Positions 57,720-64,000 of a DNA stretch of 64,000 nucleotides are shown here, in pieces. A program made the position numbers and the translations under genes. The first letter of the stretch is position 1, and each line of letters opens with the position of its first letter. Origin of the DNA: Ceratorhiza oryzae-sativae (lineage: Eukaryota; Basidiomycota; Agaricomycetes; Cantharellales; Ceratobasidiaceae); the NCBI GenBank assembly GCA_030998015.1, contig JARWMV010000239.1:682001-746000 (forward strand). Reading direction: 5' to 3'. The notes under the pieces were generated by a model. That model ran no database searches. It saw only the letters and a list, made by a program, of their open reading frames with translations, and had not been told where the DNA came from.

Positions 57720-59829
57720 ATGGCACAGAAAAGGCAGCAGGCGAACGTTGACCAGAAACCATTTGGCGAGAGCTCCCTGGGTGTACAAATACACTCGAAG
57801 TTGCAGTATCCTTATCGGCTAAACTTGTAAGTAATTGGACCTATTCTCTTATTATTGCCCAACATCTCGGAATCCCATAGTTATGACGATCCACCACTTT
57901 GCAATGTCACACTCGAGGAATTTGAGACATGGGGAATTCAGCGGCTAAGGGGTAATTGTGCTCTTTGCTTCTTTTATGGATAGTAAACTCATTGGAACCC
58001 CTAGTCTTGGCTGAGATCGAATCGTGTAGTGTCCGTAACCGTACTTCGATGATACAAAACAAGTCACCCTGGCCCAGTGCAAAAAGTATTTGCCTCTGAG
58101 CGCCACTAGTGCTGTCGCTGTTGATCGTGACGCTGAGCGCAAGATGGATCATGCCTCTCATTACATACTGAGATTGGCGTTTTGTCGCTTCGTGAGTAAA
58201 CTCAAAAACGGGCTAGTGGTTGCACCCTGATAGATAACTTAGGGAGGAGTTGCGTCGAAGGTTTGTCAAGGCCGAGACGATGCTCTTCAAGATTCGCTGG
58301 GAAACGGACGATCGTAATGAGCGAGGACGGTTTCTTAATTCATTAGACGTTGGTATCAACACAGTACCGGATGAGGAGCTGGAGCCAATCAGGAAGGATT
58401 TGGCTAACGCAACGGGATATAGATCAAAGAATGACAATAACCAGTCTTCTAAAGAAGCCTACTGCAAAGTTCACTGGACTCGTGTTACGGATCTCGTCGC
58501 CGGGCGCAAGGTGTTCCTGAAAGGAGGGTATGCATATGTACCTGCTGGCGAACAAAACAGCATCGTATTCCAGGAATTTTCATCACGACTGGAACGTGCT
58601 TTGGAGGTAAGCAAGTCTTTTTTACGCCACCAAATGCTTCTGGGCTCTGACTTTGGTCGCACCTTCGTGCTGTTTATTCCTGAAGCAAACATCTCAGGAA
58701 ATTCCACGTCTCGACGAGGATGATCGCCTCGTACCATTGCTCAATCACCTCGCTCGGTCTTTTCTCAACGGGATTGCCTCTTCTTCCGCCGCCTCGTTTG
58801 CTGATGAAAACGGGGACTCTGTGCGCGCAGATCAGGTGGATGAACTTGCAGGACGGCACTTCCCAGCATGCATGCGCAATCTTCACGATGCGTTGCGCAA
58901 GGATCACCACCTCCGGCATCATGGCCGGCTTCAGTATGGATTGTTTTTGAAGGTGCGATCATCGGTAAAAGCTAGTGTGAGATTCGCGCTAATTGATGCC
59001 TATCGATTTGTGCGACGCGTTGTGGATCCGCGTGCTACAAAGGCTATTGGGATGTCTGTCGACGAGGCTCTCACATTCTGGCGTCGAGGATTCCAGGGAG
59101 GGAAAGTCTCGGACGACAAATTTGCTAAGGAGTACCGATACAACATTAGACATAGTTATGGTCTAGAGGGCCGGCGCATGAATTATCCTGCAAAAAAGTG
59201 CGTATTGTTTTAACCTGCAATCTGCCAACCCCCACGCGGCCGTGGCCATCACCCCGCATAAATTACACACTCCGCTTTAACCCCTATCCATCCTTGCGGA
59301 TCCCCTCCCGCGAATTGCCCTCGCCTCCTAACTTCCGATATCAGGTTAACAGACATATGTTTACTCACGCCTGTTTGCCTCATTGCTTGAACGCGTACTG
59401 CATACATCGTCTCTCATCATTACCGTGTTCGATCGGCCCGCACCCTGGCCTCAATTCCTAACCACCGACAGTTGTATCCGGATCATCTCGAACGATGAGC
59501 CGACCTCACTGGACAACCATGGCTGCCCATTCCGACACTTTTCTTTACAAAACCTTACCGCGATGCTCGAGCGATCCTATCGGATTACATCAACAACCGA
59601 ACAGGCTGAAATAGCCAAACTTGTGAAAGGAAACCACTTCCAGGTCGCATGCACGCGTGTGTTTGAACTTACACATCGGGCGATGGGCGTCAAGCCAGGC
59701 GATGGACTTGATGCAGGGGAAACGGTTGATCATCCCAATAGATACTATGCTCGAAGCTGGGAGCTCGCTAAAGGTAAAGAGCCAAAAAATGGGGACGAGA
59801 TGGAGTTAGACCAGAACGACTCGAAATGA
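57720..59829 (+). CDS. PRI2: PRI2: large subunit of DNA primase
   Basis: ATG at 57720 (MAQKRQQANVDQKPFG). The N-terminal domain reads LQYPYRLNFYDDPPLCNVTL, EEFETWGIQRLRVLAEIESC, KKYLPLSATSAVAVDRDAER, KMDHASHYILRLAFCR and VKAETMLFKIRW. The C-terminal domain has four cysteines in the family spacing for a 4Fe-4S cluster: FPACMRNLH, PAKKC, NHGCPFRHFSL and VACTRVFELTH, with LTFWRRGFQGGKVSDDKFAK and YRYNIRHSYGLEG between. It ends DQNDSK. The protein forms the primase heterodimer with PRI1 in DNA polymerase alpha. One missing-base type frame break at CCC 58073-58075 separates NKSPWP from QCKKYLPLS. The exon junction after PAKKC (59200-59490) is uncertain. Confidence 0.9.
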
Positions 59830-60399
59830 GTCTTGTGTTTGCTAACACTCTGCGTATTATGGAAATTGCCAGTGATATTACGTTGGATGTACACATAATT
59901 TTTAACCCATCAAAAACAAACGAGGGAGGGTGAAGGCACACATGGGACATGTATGAGACAAATCCAAGCGCAGCCAGTCCATGGGTAGCCCGCGACGAAA
60001 CATTTCTGCGTACATGAACAAATCAAGTAAGGTGCCCATTCTACAAATGACAAATTTGTTAAAGTCCCAGATGCAAGCAAAAAGGCCATAGAGTGATACG
60101 CGCGTGTGTAAATCAGCACATCACTCACAGCCGATAGGAATAAATTTACAGCAGGATCGAAACCAGAGAATGAGTGGGAGGCTGAGACGAAAGACCTTAG
60201 TTGCAAAAAGTAAACCTTAGCCACACAGAGAACCTAGAAAAAGCCGTATAATCGATCATGATGAGTCGAGGGATAACTGATAGCCATTGTGTTGCGAGAC
60301 AGATGCCCAGCACCCCTCACTCGCACCTTAAAGCGCCACATTCGAACCTCGTCGCCTGTTTCGATGCAAGATACGATCGGGACGCGTCAAACTGTATTT
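59830..60399. other. convergent 3' flanks
   Basis: Between PRI2 and the minus-strand FAM72-like gene; no exon supported. Confidence 0.4.
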
Positions 60400-62308
60400 T
60401 TACCGCTCCACGTAATCCCTGGCACAGTCGTCGTCGGCCATGCTTACGCCACCTAGCTCCCCGGTCCTCCCCAGGTGATGCCAGAAGACTACGTCGCCAC
60501 GTTTAAGCCCAGTGTTCTGAACCCGTCTAGTTGGAGCAGCTTGTGCTGGGACAGGGCTGACAATGGGTACAAAATTACCATCCCTGTGAGGCTGGAAGAC
60601 CGGTATACTTGGAGATTTGGGCTCGGAGTCGGCGGAGGACACACGAGAGCGAGAATTTTGTTGAGCTCGAGTGGGGCTATGACGAGGGTCCGAAGTCGGG
60701 TGTATTCCCCAAGGATAACGATGGACTCCCGGCTGGCCCGGTACGTACAGCCGTTCCCGGGCAACAATTTCGGCATGGTGAAATACGAACCGGTGGCCAT
60801 TGGCGGTTCGTTGGGGCTGCCCAGCCCGACTGCCAGCGTTCTGCTGAGCAGTGCAGCGTGCGCACTAGAGAGAGACAAACATCAAAATGTTAGCTCGTGC
60901 CCATGCCCATGACCCGGCCCCGAACAAATGATAGCCGCCAACTTACAGGCATAACAATCATATACCCAATTCCTGCCCCGCATCCGTGACAGCTCAACGT
61001 CTGGGTCAAACACTCGCAAGTACGCGGGAACGATTGAATCGGAATTGGACGCGATTCCGTAGTTAGGTCGGCCGATCGTTCCGGTAGTAGTGCCTCGGGG
61101 TGCTTATCCAGAACCTCGCTCCTGACAGGCAAGAAGAACCTCGCATACAATATCTCCTCCTCATGTTGGTTTGTTGGCGGCGTCGACTGGGCACCTTGAG
61201 CCAGGTGGGTGATATCCTGTGGATGTCTTTCACATGGATCACAGCTCATTTGAGAATCCTCAGTCGGCTGAGGGCTACAGTTGACCGGCATAGCATCGGT
61301 TGAAAAGAGCGCGATATTTGGGCGAAGTAGAAGTACGGCCTAGATCCGAGTGCGTTTACGGTGAGTCCAGACGCCTTGTTCTAGAAGCTGACGAACATAC
61401 CTTCATCCCGCGGTTAGACAAAAACATCCCGCAGTTCTTACAGTTCAGCACATAGACCTTGTGACCAGTCACTGGTGCAGGGGGTACCGTGCTCTCAGGA
61501 GGAGGGACAACAACAGGATGAGGAATGTTGGCACGGACTAGCGTTCCAGACGAAGTAGCTCAGGGCGAGCTGGAATAGACCCGCGCTCGGGCCCACCAAA
61601 GCGTGCACCATGAGGCCCGTAACCTGTCTCCCAGAAACCAGGTCGGTTTTCGGCTGGATACGCCCATCGAATGCCTTGGTGGGCGGGCGGGAGCATGGGT
61701 TCGGGGCCTGAAGATTGCGCCTGCTCTGTTCTTTGTACCTGCTCACGACTACGTTCCACCGCTCCAATCCTCTGCCGCAACATCTCAATACGGCCATTGA
61801 GTTGCGCCGTCACTCTGTCGTCCGCGCCGTTGGGGAATATCCAGTCTGCTTCTGACGGGGGTACTTCGTCGCGGCGCGTGCGCACATACTCGCCCGGCTC
61901 TCTTGACTCAGACCCCCGTTGAGAAGGAACCGAGACCGAAAAAGAGATATTTTCTTCGAAGTTGTATGGGCCGTACTCAGATTCAGCGGCGTAAGGGTCA
62001 TAACTGGAGCCAGTGCGAAGACGAGTTGTCGCTGGAGGAATCGTGTTTGCGGCGCGACCATCCATCCGCTGGGGAGAACGTCGATACTGAGGATGAGGCG
62101 GGAGTAGGGGAGGGAAGGGAGCCGAAGCTGCCTGGGCCGAAGCCTGAATCCGCACCGAGTTTTGACCGTTCTCAGGGGCTGGATGAGGCCACCGATCGCG
62201 ATAAAAGTTGGGAGGCGGCATCTCGCTCAGGGCCAAAAAGGAACTACGGCAATGTTCGAAAGACCTAGACCGAGTGCGTACAACACATATACGGCAGAAA
62301 GGATCCAT
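60400..62308 (-). CDS. FAM72-like zinc-binding protein with long N-terminal extension
   Basis: The core matches FAM72: VYVLNCKNCGMFLSNRGMKA, VLLLRPNIALFSTDAMPV, CDPCERHPQDI, TRTCECLTQTLSCHGCGAGI, GYMIVMP, CARCTAQQNAG, NGHRFVFHH. Repeated CxxC pairs bind zinc in this family. Before it lies a roughly 230-residue Pro/Arg-rich disordered extension (from MPPPNFYRDRWPHP at 62221, or MDPFCRICVVRTRSRS at 62308). After it comes a tail ending DDDCARDYVER. A 59-nt intron (GTGGGC at about 61596 to GCTAG) joins extension to core in phase; other introns fall near 61335-61400 and 60860-60930. FAM72 in animals is linked to cell cycle and UNG2 control; its fungal role is not established. Confidence 0.75.
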
Positions 62309-62565
62309 TTTGTTCGGCGTATGTAATCGAACCCATTATGACAGTAAACGTCGATGTGGGGAAAGGCGCCATGAGGACATGATGAAATAGAGTTTAGGGG
62401 TGCTCATACCTTATTTATCACAAGAGGCGATTCGGCGACGAGTACAATAATGACGTCGGAAAAACACCTTGGTTGGTCGAGCAGAAGAGGAGAGTCAGTG
62501 ATCGAACCAGGTATGGTCGGCGTATTTATGTCCTGAACCAACGAGGTCCAGGATTAATCAAAACA

Positions 62566-63144
62566 CTAGTGCTTCCGGATGACAGGGCGGAGTTTAGGCG
62601 GCGACCTCAAAGCGAGGTGGCCAAATGAGCACCAGATGCGCATACATGCTGGGCCGCGAGAAATTGGGGATATCGCGGAGCAGGAGCGCATTGGAGTTTG
62701 GGGTCGGTTCCACGAGGAGTTCGGAATTTGAAGCAGAATGTGGGATGAACGAAGGTGATACCAATCGATGCTTACCACGAGGCAGAGACCAACACGTGAG
62801 AGGATAGGAGGGCGCGACGAGAGTATTCGAGGGCGATGGACGAGCGACGGAGATGCGCACGGTCTAGAACGTAGAGGAACGTGGGATGAACGGCACATAT
62901 CAGGACAAGCCACTCCTGGAACTTACCGAACCAGTGTCGAGCTGCGTCGGTCCCTCGCAGAGCTCACTGCGGTCCGCGATCGCAAAAATAGCAACAAAAA
63001 AAAACGGAATAATCGAGAGAACCGCACGACAGGGGTGGTCGCCAGCACTGCAGCCAAGCGAAACAGATCGCGCCTCCTTCCGCTCAATCCGCGGTCGGCA
63101 GAAGCGCCTCCGGTTCGGCCAGGCGCATGATTCTCGGCGCGCAT
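62566..63144 (-). CDS. possible small multi-exon gene, unrecognised
   Basis: A minus-strand frame from the ATG at 63144 (MRAENHAPGRTGG ... RRRDLFRLAAVLATTPVVRF) ends at a good GTAAGT donor near 62930, and an acceptor (ACGTTCTAG) follows near 62865. Downstream frames (VRISVARPSPSNTLVAPSY; LLLRDIPNFSRPSMYAHLVL) look coding but the remaining junctions are unclear. Arg-rich start with a hydrophobic stretch could be a mitochondrial presequence. Low confidence. Confidence 0.3.
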
Positions 63145-64000
63145 TCTCCTGAGCGGGGGCGGCGTGATATCAAAAAAATATGAAAATCAGCTATCCTGGC
63201 GTCGGCCACACCGATGTCGCTATGGCCTGTAACGCGTCTCGCTGGGATCTCATCTAGTGCATGTTTCAGAGCGTGTTACCCAGACTAAGATACCGCGCGC
63301 TCCCAACTCTCGTGGCGCACAAGGTGGCCACAGGTATATGCGTGTCATTTATGTAAGTTGGCTGGCCCTGCACTTGGTTCTAGCATAGCTGACGCGTGGT
63401 GTTCCCAACTTTGTAACAGCTTCAATACGAGAACGAGCGCCTGCACGGGCATGCAGACTACAGCGGCCAGGATGCTCTCTGAGTTCCTTTTGCCACGTTG
63501 GCCTGCTCCCTTGTGAGCCCAATATAACGCGTAGCAGTCAGACACCTATTTCCATCAGCCTCGCATGCTCTTTAGTAGCAATAGCAGAGCCGACGAAACT
63601 CATAGTGAAGATCATGAATACACGGAGCAGTCCGACGGTAGAAACGTCAATGATGTAGCATATAAATCAAGCCACACCTTTTCTACATGGGCCTCTAACA
63701 CCACATACTACGTTCTTACTTCAATTACTTTGAGCATGGCACTATTTTTGTGGGGTTGGTTCTGGCTTGGCTTTGTCAATTGACATCCAAATTAGTCAGG
63801 ATATAACACACGATATTGGTCCGCTCGCCTTACTCTTCGCGTTACAATGACGCAAAGCGATGGGGGTTTCAATAATCAGGCAATGCATGAAAACCGGTTG
63901 TGCCCAACAAAAGCGTTTCTTGCACAACAGGGTGCTTTCCCGGTGACTAAGGCTTTCAACATGGAAGTAATTTAGCCAAATCGACTATCGCCATTCGGTG
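63145..64000. other. right edge of window
   Basis: A 72-codon plus frame at 63565-63783 (MLFSSNSRADETHSEDHEYT then a hydrophobic end) is the only notable frame; without neighbours it is not called. Nothing else supported. Confidence 0.35.

Noticed and set aside
61536..61600. Frameshift between the extension and the core of the FAM72-like gene
   Set aside because: A 59-nt GT-AG intron (GTGGGC...GCTAG) restores the frame exactly.
63565..63783. 72-codon frame with hydrophobic C-terminus as a membrane protein gene
   Set aside because: No splice, promoter or family support, and it lies at the window edge.

Overview
The window looks like nuclear DNA of a filamentous basidiomycete, most likely an agaricomycete of the Rhizoctonia/Ceratobasidium type (inference). 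Protein genes are dense and cut by many short GT-AG introns, mostly 40-90 nt, with CTAAC/CTGAC-like branch sites. The families are fungal: KRE2-type mannosyltransferase, macrophage-activating-glycoprotein-like GPI protein, MUP1-like permeases, CPS1-type M20 peptidase, FAM72, BRI3-like. A tRNA-Phe carries a long intron. There are no operons or ribosome-binding sites.

Layout. 0-3.1 kb: a hAT-type transposase gene followed by GTAAC-rich repeats. 3.2-4.9 kb: a tandem pair of tiny, previously unrecognised paralogous genes whose ATG is split by the first intron. 5.3-7.0 kb: nucleoplasmin-domain FKBP prolyl isomerase (minus). 7.1-10.8 kb: large AT-hook nuclear protein (minus), divergent from a small complex I subunit at 10.9 kb. 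11.4-16.7 kb: two tandem amino-acid permeases (minus). 17.3-23.9 kb: four tandem paralogues of a disordered protein family with PPxY and polyproline motifs, one of them broken. 24.4-26.5 kb: DBF4 (minus), divergent from an amidohydrolase-like gene. 28-36.4 kb, all minus: BRI3-like membrane protein, a 75-residue CxxC protein, a GPI-anchored secreted glycoprotein, carboxypeptidase S, and a GT15 mannosyltransferase. 37.6-39.6 kb: a cytochrome P450. 40.3-43.2 kb: an ankyrin-repeat protein. 43.2-49 kb is gene-poor, with the tRNA and one orphan exon. 49.0-51.5 kb: a second P450, divergent from ORC1 (51.7-54.7 kb). A type-B carboxylesterase (55.3-57.6 kb), PRI2 (57.7-59.8 kb) and a FAM72-like protein (60.4-62.3 kb) follow.

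Themes. Three DNA-replication genes (DBF4, ORC1, PRI2) lie within 36 kb, two of them 3 kb apart. The first 24 kb contains three unrelated families each expanded by local tandem duplication. At least eight single-base frame breaks that no intron explains are all of the missing-base type; seven cluster in 49.9-58.1 kb and hit essential genes, so that stretch most likely has consensus errors rather than real pseudogenes.

All gene models were spliced by eye. Exon positions are given where each junction kept the frame; elsewhere only the outer limits are claimed.
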